A DNA stretch of 45,527 nucleotides, taken from the NCBI GenBank assembly GCA_023260395.1, contig JALQVI010000006.1, forward strand, positions 1-45,527. The letters are read 5' to 3'. Both the position numbers and the translations under genes were made by a program. Within the stretch, counting starts at the first letter, position 1, and each line of letters opens with the position of its first letter. Positions 7,044 through 15,121 of the stretch are shown here, piece by piece. The DNA is from Candidatus Nanopelagicales bacterium. GTDB lineage: Bacteria; Actinomycetota; Actinomycetes; S36-B12; UBA5976. Below the pieces are notes generated by a model. It did not search any database. It had not been told where the DNA came from and saw only the letters and a list, made by a program, of their open reading frames with translations.

Positions 7044-8093
7044 ATGGAACTACAAACCGTTTGGTTCGCACTCATCGCCGTTCTCTGGATCGGCTACTTT
7101 GTCCTGGAAGGTTTCGACTTCGGTGTTGGAATGCTTCTGAAAATTGTCGGTAAGACCGAAGCTGAACGTCGCGCCATCATCACAACTCTCGGGCCGTTGT
7201 GGGATGGAAATGAAGTTTGGGTACTTGTAGCTGGTGGCGCAACTTTTGCCGCGTTCCCAGAGTGGTACGCCACGTTGTTTAGCGGCTTCTACTTGCCACT
7301 ACTTCTCATCCTGGTTGCACTCATCATTCGTGGTGTTGCGTTTGAATACCGCAGCAAGCATGCCGACTTGGCATGGCGCGCACGTTGGGATTGGGCAATC
7401 GGTATTGGGTCATTCGTGCCGGCATTGCTGTGGGGTGTTGCATTCGCAAACATTGTTCGCGGTGTTCCACTGGAACAGAACGCTCAAGGCAACATCGAAT
7501 ACGTAGGTGGCTTCTTCAATTTGTTGAACCCTTACGCGCTCCTCGGCGGACTTGTCACGATGACACTGTTCTTAACTCACGGTGCAATCTTCTTGACACT
7601 CAAGATGTCTGGCGACATTCGTGATCGTGCACATGCACTAGCTACCAAAATTGGTCTCGTAGCTGCCGTTCTCGCAGTTGCATTCTTGGTATGGACTCAG
7701 CTTGCTTACAGTGAAAAGAGTTGGACATGGATTACGATCGTTGCAGCCGCAGTGTGCTGGCTTGCCGGGCTTGCAATGAATTTCAAGCGTCGCGAAGGTT
7801 GGGCGTTTATTTTCAGTGCACTTACTCTTGCGCTTGCTGTCGTGACTTTGTTTGGCGTGCTCTACCCCAACGTGATGCCAAACATTGATCGCGCACTTGT
7901 TGGACTAGACATTCATAATGCTTCGTCAACGCAATACACGCTCAAAATCATGACGATTGTTGCTGCGGTATTTACTCCTATCGTCTTGGCTTACCAAGCC
8001 TGGACTTACTGGATTTTCCGCAAGCGCATGTCAGCCGAACAGATTCCAACTCCAGAGGCTGGCACACTTGGAGAACTCACTAAATCTCAGTAA
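7044..8093 (+). CDS. cydB: Cytochrome bd quinol oxidase subunit II
   Basis: Second structural subunit of the bd oxidase, 349 residues, with about eight to nine membrane helices. Recognised by the opening WFALIAVLWIGYFVLEGFDF, which is highly conserved in CydB, and by GPLWDGNEVWVLVAGGATFA. It stabilises CydA and its haems. It lies 19 nt after cydA and 9 nt before cydD, so the four genes are almost certainly co-transcribed. No separate small CydX-like frame was recognised after it; cydD follows at once. Confidence 0.97.
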   Translation: MELQTVWFALIAVLWIGYFVLEGFDFGVGMLLKIVGKTEAERRAIITTLGPLWDGNEVWVLVAGGATFAAFPEWYATLFSGFYLPLLLILVALIIRGVAFEYRSKHADLAWRARWDWAIGIGSFVPALLWGVAFANIVRGVPLEQNAQGNIEYVGGFFNLLNPYALLGGLVTMTLFLTHGAIFLTLKMSGDIRDRAHALATKIGLVAAVLAVAFLVWTQLAYSEKSWTWITIVAAAVCWLAGLAMNFKRREGWAFIFSALTLALAVVTLFGVLYPNVMPNIDRALVGLDIHNASSTQYTLKIMTIVAAVFTPIVLAYQAWTYWIFRKRMSAEQIPTPEAGTLGELTKSQ

Positions 8094-8102
8094 AGGAGCA
8101 AT

Positions 8103-9752
8103 GTGAAGCCGCTAGACCCGCGACTTATCAAGCACGCAACTGCGGTTCGCACGTTTCTCACTTTCGCAGTCGTTAACGGAACAGTTACCGCTGCAGCAGT
8201 CATCGCCCAAGCAGTTGTCTTGGGCGATCTGCTTTCCGGGATTTTTGCTGGCAGTAAGTCAAGCGCAGACATCACTCGCGCGCTTGGCTTGTTGCTGAGT
8301 ATTTATGCCATTCGTGCATTGACGTCATGGATTGGTGACTGGGCGGCGCACAAGACAAGCGCTACAGCCAAAAGAGAATTGCGCTCATCCCTTGCCCGCA
8401 AAATTTTCGACCTTGGACCGATGTGGGTTGGGCAACATCGCAGCAGTGAATTAGTGACGACAGCAATGCGAGGCCTTGACTCACTCGATGTGTATTTCTC
8501 GAAATACCTGCCACAGCTAGTCCTTGCAGCAATCATTCCACTTGCCGTTGGCACCACGATTTTGACCAATGATGTTTTATCGGCAGTTATCGTGGCACTG
8601 ACAATTCCACTCATCCCTTTCTTTATGGCACTGGTTGGCTGGTTTACTCAAGCCCAAGTCGACAAACAATGGCAGAGTTTGCAACGCCTTGCCGGCCACT
8701 TCCTCGACTTAATTACGGGACTGCCAACACTCAAGGCCTTCAATCGTTCTCAATCCCAAGAAGCAGGATTGAGAAAAGTTGGCGATGACTATCGCACCAA
8801 CACAATGTCAGTACTCAAAATTTCATTTTTGTCATCTTTTGTCCTGGAGCTCATTTCAACAATCTCAGTGGCTCTTGTTGCAGTTTCGATTGGTTTACGT
8901 CTCGTTAATGGCGACATGAACTTGCGCGATGGACTCATCATTTTGATTCTCGTTCCTGAGGCTTACCTTCCGCTACGCGCTCTTGGCACACAGTTCCATG
9001 CAATGACCGAAGGCCTTGAGGCAGCTGATCGCGTATTCACAATCTTGGAGACAGAAAGTGTTGAGAATCAAGGTCACCTCGAATTGACCACCATCGGAGA
9101 AATCAACTTCGCCAATGTTTCGGTCACATATCCCGACTCAACAGAGCCTGCGCTCTCACAATTCAACGCAACTTTTCGCCAAGGTGAACTATCGGTCATT
9201 TCTGGAGTCAGTGGCTCAGGCAAGACAACAGCAATTGCCACGCTTCTAAAATTTGCTACCGGCTACGAAGGTGACATCACCGTTAGTGGCATTTCACTTC
9301 GCGATATTTCAACTCAATCTCTTCGTCAACACATCGCATACTTGCCGCAACAACCGTGGCTCCCCCACGGCTCACTTCGACAGTCGCTTTCTTTGGCTGG
9401 CACATTCATAGATAGCGAGTTAATCGCTGCATGCCAACGTGTGGGCCTTGACATTCACGACGAGGCGCAATTCCCCAGCGGCTTGGACACTGTGTTGAGT
9501 AGTCAGAGTGGACTGTCTTCAGGTCAGCGTCGTCGCGTAGCCCTTGCCCGGGTACTGCTCCAAAACCGACCAGTTCTTATCCTTGACGAACCCACCGCTG
9601 CAGTGGATGCACAAACCGAAGAACTCATCACGACGATCATCCAAGAACTTGTTGCCGCAGGCTCGACCGTCATTGCCGTCGCGCATCGCCCATCCCTCAT
9701 CGTCCTAGCGGACTCAGTTACGAAAATTCGCCAACTTGAGGTCACTTCATGA
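8103..9752 (+). CDS. cydD: CydD: heterodimeric ABC exporter subunit for bd oxidase assembly
   Basis: ABC exporter half with an N-terminal six-helix membrane domain (residues about 15-310) and a C-terminal ATPase. Walker A is GVSGSGKT at about 368-375, the signature is LSSGQRRR, and Walker B is VLILDEPTA. CydDC exports reductants (cysteine, glutathione or related thiols) and binds haem; it is required to mature cytochrome bd. The start is GTG 8103, not the overlapping ATG at 8101, which reads straight into a stop; GGAG lies just upstream. Coupled to cydC by an ATGA overlap. Assigned as CydD by gene order. Confidence 0.92.
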   Translation: MKPLDPRLIKHATAVRTFLTFAVVNGTVTAAAVIAQAVVLGDLLSGIFAGSKSSADITRALGLLLSIYAIRALTSWIGDWAAHKTSATAKRELRSSLARKIFDLGPMWVGQHRSSELVTTAMRGLDSLDVYFSKYLPQLVLAAIIPLAVGTTILTNDVLSAVIVALTIPLIPFFMALVGWFTQAQVDKQWQSLQRLAGHFLDLITGLPTLKAFNRSQSQEAGLRKVGDDYRTNTMSVLKISFLSSFVLELISTISVALVAVSIGLRLVNGDMNLRDGLIILILVPEAYLPLRALGTQFHAMTEGLEAADRVFTILETESVENQGHLELTTIGEINFANVSVTYPDSTEPALSQFNATFRQGELSVISGVSGSGKTTAIATLLKFATGYEGDITVSGISLRDISTQSLRQHIAYLPQQPWLPHGSLRQSLSLAGTFIDSELIAACQRVGLDIHDEAQFPSGLDTVLSSQSGLSSGQRRRVALARVLLQNRPVLILDEPTAAVDAQTEELITTIIQELVAAGSTVIAVAHRPSLIVLADSVTKIRQLEVTS

Positions 9753-11491
9753 ATTCGACAAGAACAATGTGGGCGAATTTCACTCAAGTTAAGTGGCAAC
9801 TTCGTGGCGCCGCCATGCTCGCTGCTCTAACAACTATCAGCACTGTTTCACTCTTGGCCACTAGCGGCTGGCTAATTGCGCGAGCCGCTCAAATGCCAGC
9901 GATTTTAGATCTCAGTATTGCCATTGTTGGTGTGCGAACTTTCGCATTATTGCGCAGCGTTACTCGATATTCAGAACGTCTCATTTCACATAACGCAACG
10001 TTCCAATCATTGCCCAGTATTCGGATTGCGATGTATCGCAAGCTCGAACAATTAACACCATCGGGCTTGGCACAATTTCATCGTGGCGACCTCATGTCTC
10101 GAGTCGTCGCCGATGTTGATGACATTCAAGACTTGCCCCTGCGCGTTTACCTGCCCATCGCATCAAGCATCATTTCGTCGGTGTTTTGTATCGGTCTAGT
10201 GACGTGGATCTTGCCACTCGCTGGAGCGCTATTCGGCACCTGCCTTGTCGTGGCAGCACTTTGCGTCCCAATGATTTCGGCACGAACTGGAGCTGCTCAT
10301 CAGCAGGCGTTAGCTCAATCCCGAAGCACCCTAAGTGAATCGCTCTTGGACTTCCATGAAGGCTTAACTGACATCGCAATGCTCGATGCCGGCGAGCAGG
10401 TCCTTCGCAGCATCGACGAAGCTAATGACGCCGTATCGCGAATTGATCGTTCATTTGCCACACGTACCGGAATCGCCTCTGCAGCGATCGTCATTCTCCA
10501 AGGCGTCGCGCTGTGTGCCACGGTGTGGGCTTCGGTACGTTCACTCGACAACACAGGTATCAACCCAGTCCAGATCGTCGTGCTTGGCTTGATTCCGCTT
10601 GCCGCATTCGAGTCCGTAACTGGTCTACCAAATGCACTATTGACGCTTAATCGCACACGCGGTGCTGCAAATCGTCTCGTAGAGATTCTTGAAACACCAA
10701 TTTCTCAAACTGACACAGGCAGTGAGGACATTTCCTCCTACGGCTTTGAACTCACCAACATTTCAGCACGCTGGCCGGGGTCTCATCGACTGGCACTTTC
10801 GAACATTGACTGCTCAATACCGGAAACGACTTCCTCTTTCCTAATCGGCCAAAGCGGATCAGGCAAATCTTCATTGATTGCTATTTTGACCAAACTTCTC
10901 GAAGCCGAGAGCGGCACTGTCAACGTTGGCGACAAGGACATCTCAGATATTTCTGGAACACACCTTCGTCAGCACGTGATTGCAACTGGGCATGATGCTC
11001 ACATCTTTGCCACATCGATTGCCGAAAATCTTCGACTCGCTAGCTCGATCGAAGTTACCGATGCGCACGTAACGAGCGCCTTGGAACACGTCGAACTTTC
11101 CGAATGGGTCGCTTCCCTACCCCACGGCATTCACACAGTGCTGGGAGACAATGGCACACAAATGTCAGGTGGCCAACGACAACGCCTATTACTTGCCCGA
11201 CTTTTCATCGCACGGTCCGATGTGTGGATCATTGATGAGCCAAGCGAACATCTCGATTCGCTATTGGCTGATGTTGTTTTGGCTAACATTCGAGCCGCAA
11301 CAAAAGACCGCACATTAATTGTTGCAACACATCGACTAAGCGACTCCATTGGCAGCGATAGCATCACAGTTCTGGCAAATGGCGAAGTCATCGAAAGCGG
11401 CCAGCAATCTTGTTTAGCGTCCGAGCACGGATACTTTGCAAGCACTCTGCGCAACGAGCAGCTTGCGCAAGCCAGACTGGCCCTCGACTAG
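9749..11491 (+). CDS. cydC: CydC: partner subunit of the CydDC exporter
   Basis: Second half of the heterodimeric ABC exporter, 580 residues, overlapping cydD by four bases (ATGA). Membrane domain about residues 15-310, with LLATSGWLIARAAQMPAI as a typical CydC opening; ATPase with Walker A GQSGSGKS (about 367-374), signature MSGGQRQR and Walker B VWIIDEPSEHLD. The usual DEPT is DEPS here, as in many CydC proteins. Works with CydD in thiol and redox balance on the outer side of the membrane. Last gene of the cyd cluster; no clear terminator follows before the next gene 36 nt on. Confidence 0.93.
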   Translation: MNSTRTMWANFTQVKWQLRGAAMLAALTTISTVSLLATSGWLIARAAQMPAILDLSIAIVGVRTFALLRSVTRYSERLISHNATFQSLPSIRIAMYRKLEQLTPSGLAQFHRGDLMSRVVADVDDIQDLPLRVYLPIASSIISSVFCIGLVTWILPLAGALFGTCLVVAALCVPMISARTGAAHQQALAQSRSTLSESLLDFHEGLTDIAMLDAGEQVLRSIDEANDAVSRIDRSFATRTGIASAAIVILQGVALCATVWASVRSLDNTGINPVQIVVLGLIPLAAFESVTGLPNALLTLNRTRGAANRLVEILETPISQTDTGSEDISSYGFELTNISARWPGSHRLALSNIDCSIPETTSSFLIGQSGSGKSSLIAILTKLLEAESGTVNVGDKDISDISGTHLRQHVIATGHDAHIFATSIAENLRLASSIEVTDAHVTSALEHVELSEWVASLPHGIHTVLGDNGTQMSGGQRQRLLLARLFIARSDVWIIDEPSEHLDSLLADVVLANIRAATKDRTLIVATHRLSDSIGSDSITVLANGEVIESGQQSCLASEHGYFASTLRNEQLAQARLALD

Positions 11492-11527
11492 TAAGTTTGA
11501 AGCACAAAGAATCTTCAACGAAGCGAG

Positions 11528-12127
11528 ATGCAAATGAAAAACCGTATGGCACTGGTTATGGCTTCGAGTCGCATTTATTTATTTGCCGCTTGGGCGGTAG
11601 CCATCGCATCAGTCCCGAGCTTTCGTTCTTATCAAGACCAACTCGATGCTGGCACTGACCCTAAACAAATTGTCACCGTTTACAGCAGCATCAAAATTAT
11701 GATTTTTATTTCCTCACTTGGCGCGTGGATTTACACCAGCGCCTGGCTCAAGGCAGCTGTTACCGATGCCAATGCTGCACAACCTGGAAGCGTTCGCCTA
11801 CAACGCGGCTGGGCGCTGTGGGGTTGGGTCGTACCGATTGTGTCCTACTGGTTCCCACGAATGATCATCAAAGACTTACTGAAGACCAAGCCAGTTGAGC
11901 AGGTGGATAAATCCATCAATCTCAACACTTGGTGGCTGACCTGGTTGATGTACGCACTCATTCAATCGTCCGCCGAAGCTACGCAAATCATCAATGATTA
12001 CCTCGGCAACAAACCGGTGAATCCCATTCATCCTGAAATGGAAATTGCAGGCGCGTGTCTACTGACTGCCTCCTATTTCGTGTGGCAAAAAATCGTGGCA
12101 GCTATTGGCGAGCCAGTCGCACGATAA
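11528..12127 (+). CDS. DUF4328 family membrane protein
   Basis: Four-helix membrane protein of about 199 residues. Recognisable DUF4328 features are the middle segment GWALWGWVVPIVSYWFPRMIIKDL and the following NTWWLTWLMYALI, common in actinobacterial proteins of this family. Several in-frame ATG codons crowd the start (11528, 11534, 11546); GAAGCGAG just before 11528 makes either of the first two likely. It may be the tail of the cyd transcript, since only 36 nt separate them, and it nearly abuts the acetyltransferase gene. Function unknown. Confidence 0.75.
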   Translation: MQMKNRMALVMASSRIYLFAAWAVAIASVPSFRSYQDQLDAGTDPKQIVTVYSSIKIMIFISSLGAWIYTSAWLKAAVTDANAAQPGSVRLQRGWALWGWVVPIVSYWFPRMIIKDLLKTKPVEQVDKSINLNTWWLTWLMYALIQSSAEATQIINDYLGNKPVNPIHPEMEIAGACLLTASYFVWQKIVAAIGEPVAR

Positions 12128-12131
12128 CTAC

Positions 12132-12698
12132 ATGGATTTACACACCGCTCGACTCGAGCTTTTACTCATCACTGCCGAAGAGTTATTTGGCCTTGCGAAC
12201 ACTCCAACTTCTGACGACGTCTTTCACGGTCGTGCATTTACTAACCCGTTCGGCATCATGACCCACGAGCGAATTCCTCATGCCAATCGAATCGCTGATG
12301 TGCGCGAACATCCAGAAAACATCCAGTGGTACTACCGCTTGATTGTTCACCGCAGCAGCAACGAACTCATCGGCAGTATCAGCTTTCATGCTGCGCCAGA
12401 TGAGCAAGGAATGCTTGAAGTTGGCCTGGGAATTACCGAAAGTGCGCGCGGACATGGTTACGCCTCAGAGGCCCTCGACGCGCTGTGGCGCTGGGCTATT
12501 GAACAACCAAACGTTGCGTCCTTGCGCTACACCGTTAGTCCCGACAACACTGCTTCGCAGGCAATGATTGCGCACTACCCGGCCGACTATTTGGGTCAAC
12601 AAATTGACGATGAAGATGGACCTGAAGATATTTATCAAATTTCGACAGACACATTGCGTGAACACTTTGCCACTGTGGATGGCAAGGCAATCACTTAA
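12132..12698 (+). CDS. GNAT-family N-acetyltransferase
   Basis: Cytoplasmic acetyl-CoA-dependent acyltransferase of 188 residues, RimJ/RimL-like. The N-terminal half opens with HTARLELLLITAEEL; the acetyl-CoA loop is SARGHGYASEALDALWRW (motif A), followed by ASLRYTVSPDNTASQAMIA (motif B, with the usual N-x-x-S). ATG 12132 is preferred over an upstream TTG because it sits four bases after the preceding stop, implying coupling with the DUF4328 gene. Its 3' end overlaps that of the convergent amidohydrolase by two bases (TTAA). The substrate cannot be predicted. Confidence 0.85.
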   Translation: MDLHTARLELLLITAEELFGLANTPTSDDVFHGRAFTNPFGIMTHERIPHANRIADVREHPENIQWYYRLIVHRSSNELIGSISFHAAPDEQGMLEVGLGITESARGHGYASEALDALWRWAIEQPNVASLRYTVSPDNTASQAMIAHYPADYLGQQIDDEDGPEDIYQISTDTLREHFATVDGKAIT

Positions 12699-14296
12699 GC
12701 CTGATGGACGACGCGGCCGGCCGACACGGTCTGCACAATCGGCATATCAATGATGTCCTCGGGAGCTACCTCGACTGGATCATCCTGCCAAGTAACCAAA
12801 TCAGCAGCCATACCGACTTTGACCATTCCACGATCCTGCGAGGCGCCAACCGCCATCGCAGCGTTCACGGTGTATCCAGCCAAAGTCTGTTCGCCCGTTA
12901 GCGCCCGCGTTGTGCCAACAGGACCAGGATTGGTTACATCGTGAGCACGACGTCGCTGGGCTGCAAAGAATCCCATTCGTGGGTCATAGGGCGCGACAGG
13001 CCAATCTGAGCCAAGGACAACGAGAGCGCCGCTTGCAAAGAGATCGCCGCTACGCCATGCGTGCGCACATCGATTCGCATCAAGCCGCTGTGACCATGGG
13101 TCACTCAAATCGTGAGCAACCCATCGCACATGAATCGGCTGCATCGAAGCCGTCACTCGTTCAGGAGCAAATCGTGCAACTGTGGAATCCGGCGAAGTTT
13201 CAATGTGTTCGATTCGGTGACGACCTTGCGAACCACCAGGTAGCGAGTCATAGAAATCAAGTACTTCACGAACTGCGCGATCACCAATCGCATGCGTCGC
13301 AATCCGAAAACCCTTATCGTGAAACGCACGAGCTCGCGCGAAATATAGATCGATGTCAGGCCACATGGATTCGGTACCTTCGCCGTGTGAATCTGGTTCT
13401 TCGAGCCAAGCCGTGCCAGTATCAATAACGCCATCCAACATGAACTTCACACCGTCGGCTTGCCACAAGCGTCCTCGCGTCGAATGCGTTTGCAATAGTT
13501 CAGCGACTTCCTCATCTGGTGTGTATGGATAGATGAAGTGATGCTGCAAAACTCGCATACCTAAATCGCCGCGATCTTCGAGTTCACGTAAGGCTGCAAT
13601 GCTCGAAAAATCACCGTCCATCATATGAATTTCCGTAATACCTAGGGCATTTTGATCCGCAATTGTTTTTGCGTACCAATCCAGTTTTTGGTCATGCGTT
13701 GGTTGCGGAACGTTTTTCAGTACCGTTTGCATTGCTGCCATTTCCAGCAACTCGCCTGTTGGTCGATCGGCTTCGTCGACAACAACGATTGATGCATCTT
13801 CGAGTTGCATCGGCCCAGTAACGCCAGAAATTTCGAGCGCACGAGCGTTCACAAATCCCGTATGCACATCCAAGGCGTAGAGAAACATAGGCCCTTGGCC
13901 GGCTGCATCATTAAGTAATTCATGATGATATTTCGCACCTTCGAAGGCCGCGTACTCAAGGGCAAATCCGAGCAGCCATACATCAGGTCCGATACGACGT
14001 CGCTCGGCTGCGATTTTTTCGCGCAGATCTGTCAGCGAGTTAACTCGATCCAAGTTAAGGCCTTGCGCAAATATTGCTCCTTGTAAAAGATGCTGATGCC
14101 CATCGGTAAGACCCGGAGTTACGGTGGCGCCTTTCGCATCGTTAATCACAGTGGTTGCATCGCAATACTCACGGACTTCAGAGTCTGTACCAACAGCCAC
14201 AATTCGACCATCGGACCAAGCAACCGCAGATGCCGTAGGTTGCGCTGGATTCATCGTGCGGATGTGAGCGTTGACTATCGCAAATTGGGCTGCCAT
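12695..14296 (-). CDS. YtcJ-type metal-dependent amidohydrolase
   Basis: Member of the amidohydrolase superfamily (Amidohydro_3), 533 residues. The first metal motif is DGHQHL (His67, His69), with later ligand regions THAIGDRAV and GRHRIEHIE and the conserved GSDWPVAP near the C-terminal third. Members hydrolyse amide, imide or ester bonds of small molecules using one or two metal ions; the substrate is usually unknown. AAGGAG precedes the ATG at 14296. It is divergent from deoD with a 53-bp gap and converges on the acetyltransferase gene. A link to nucleoside or nitrogen salvage is possible from the deoD neighbour but is inference. Confidence 0.88.
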   Translation of the reverse strand: MAAQFAIVNAHIRTMNPAQPTASAVAWSDGRIVAVGTDSEVREYCDATTVINDAKGATVTPGLTDGHQHLLQGAIFAQGLNLDRVNSLTDLREKIAAERRRIGPDVWLLGFALEYAAFEGAKYHHELLNDAAGQGPMFLYALDVHTGFVNARALEISGVTGPMQLEDASIVVVDEADRPTGELLEMAAMQTVLKNVPQPTHDQKLDWYAKTIADQNALGITEIHMMDGDFSSIAALRELEDRGDLGMRVLQHHFIYPYTPDEEVAELLQTHSTRGRLWQADGVKFMLDGVIDTGTAWLEEPDSHGEGTESMWPDIDLYFARARAFHDKGFRIATHAIGDRAVREVLDFYDSLPGGSQGRHRIEHIETSPDSTVARFAPERVTASMQPIHVRWVAHDLSDPWSQRLDANRCAHAWRSGDLFASGALVVLGSDWPVAPYDPRMGFFAAQRRRAHDVTNPGPVGTTRALTGEQTLAGYTVNAAMAVGASQDRGMVKVGMAADLVTWQDDPVEVAPEDIIDMPIVQTVSAGRVVHQA

Positions 14297-14349
14297 TTTG
14301 GTACTCCTTTATCGCCTATCGTTCACCTTAGACCGATACATTGGGTTTT

Positions 14350-15048
14350 ATGAGTATTCACATTGCTGCCAAGCCAGGAGATATTGCTGACACCATTTTG
14401 CTTCCCGGTGATCCACTGCGAGCACAATGGATTGCTGAAAATTTCTTCGAAAACCCTGTTCGCTACAACACTGTGCGCAACATGTTTGGCTTCACTGGAA
14501 CTTACAAGGGCCACCGAGTTTCAGCTCAAGGAACTGGCATGGGTGTCCCATCGCTTTCGATTTATGTGAACGAATTATTTAGCGAGTACGACGTGCAAAC
14601 TGCCATTCGTGTTGGAACCTGTGGCGGCATTGGAAAGACTCAACTGCGCGATGTCGTTATCGCTATGGCTGCCTCGACGGACTCGGGAACAAATCGCCGC
14701 GCAACCGGCGGCTTGGACTACTCGCCAATCGCTAATTACGAACTGCTCGAAAAGGCTGTGGCCTCAGCACGTGAACACAATGCCAACTTCCACGTCGGTG
14801 GCATTGCGACTATGGATCTGTTCTATGACGATTCCAACGCTGTTGATGTTTTGGAAAAACTTGGCGTACTCGCCTTGGAAATGGAAACCACAGGGCTTTA
14901 CACGTTGGCTGCCAAATACCAGCGCCGCGCATTGACTATCTGCACTGTCAGCGACATGGTGCGAACTCACGAAGCAACAAGCTCTGAGGAACGCGAAACT
15001 GGCTTCCGTGCGATGGTCGAAATCGCACTTGACGCCGCATTTTCCTAG
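14350..15048 (+). CDS. deoD: Purine nucleoside phosphorylase, DeoD type
   Basis: Cytosolic hexameric PNP that splits purine (deoxy)nucleosides with phosphate to give the base and (deoxy)ribose-1-phosphate. About 232 residues, matching the family. Signatures: [17 protein letters not shown] (phosphate site), [22 protein letters not shown] (Met and Glu of the nucleoside site) and TVSDM with the catalytic aspartate. The start is ATG 14350, not the in-frame TTG 14341. No ribosome site is seen; TACATT lies seven bases before the ATG, so the mRNA may be leaderless. The octamer ATTGGGTT before the start also occurs before dnaG and lepA. Confidence 0.95.
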   Translation: MSIHIAAKPGDIADTILLPGDPLRAQWIAENFFENPVRYNTVRNMFGFTGTYKGHRVSAQGTGMGVPSLSIYVNELFSEYDVQTAIRVGTCGGIGKTQLRDVVIAMAASTDSGTNRRATGGLDYSPIANYELLEKAVASAREHNANFHVGGIATMDLFYDDSNAVDVLEKLGVLALEMETTGLYTLAAKYQRRALTICTVSDMVRTHEATSSEERETGFRAMVEIALDAAFS

Positions 15049-15121
15049 TATTTGCAGGTTCTAAAAAGTGTCGGAGTGAACTTGTAGCCTAAATGCAACG
15101 GGTCCACTCCAGGGAGACACA

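Noticed and set aside
7024-8103. A CydX-like small subunit gene near cydB
   Set aside because: cydA-cydB and cydB-cydD gaps are 19 and 9 bases, leaving no space, and no short hydrophobic frame resembling CydX was recognised.
12910-13428. Open frame of 172 codons opposite the amidohydrolase
   Set aside because: Amino acid composition (Gln, Arg and His rich) is that of a shadow frame; the amidohydrolase motifs fix the strand.
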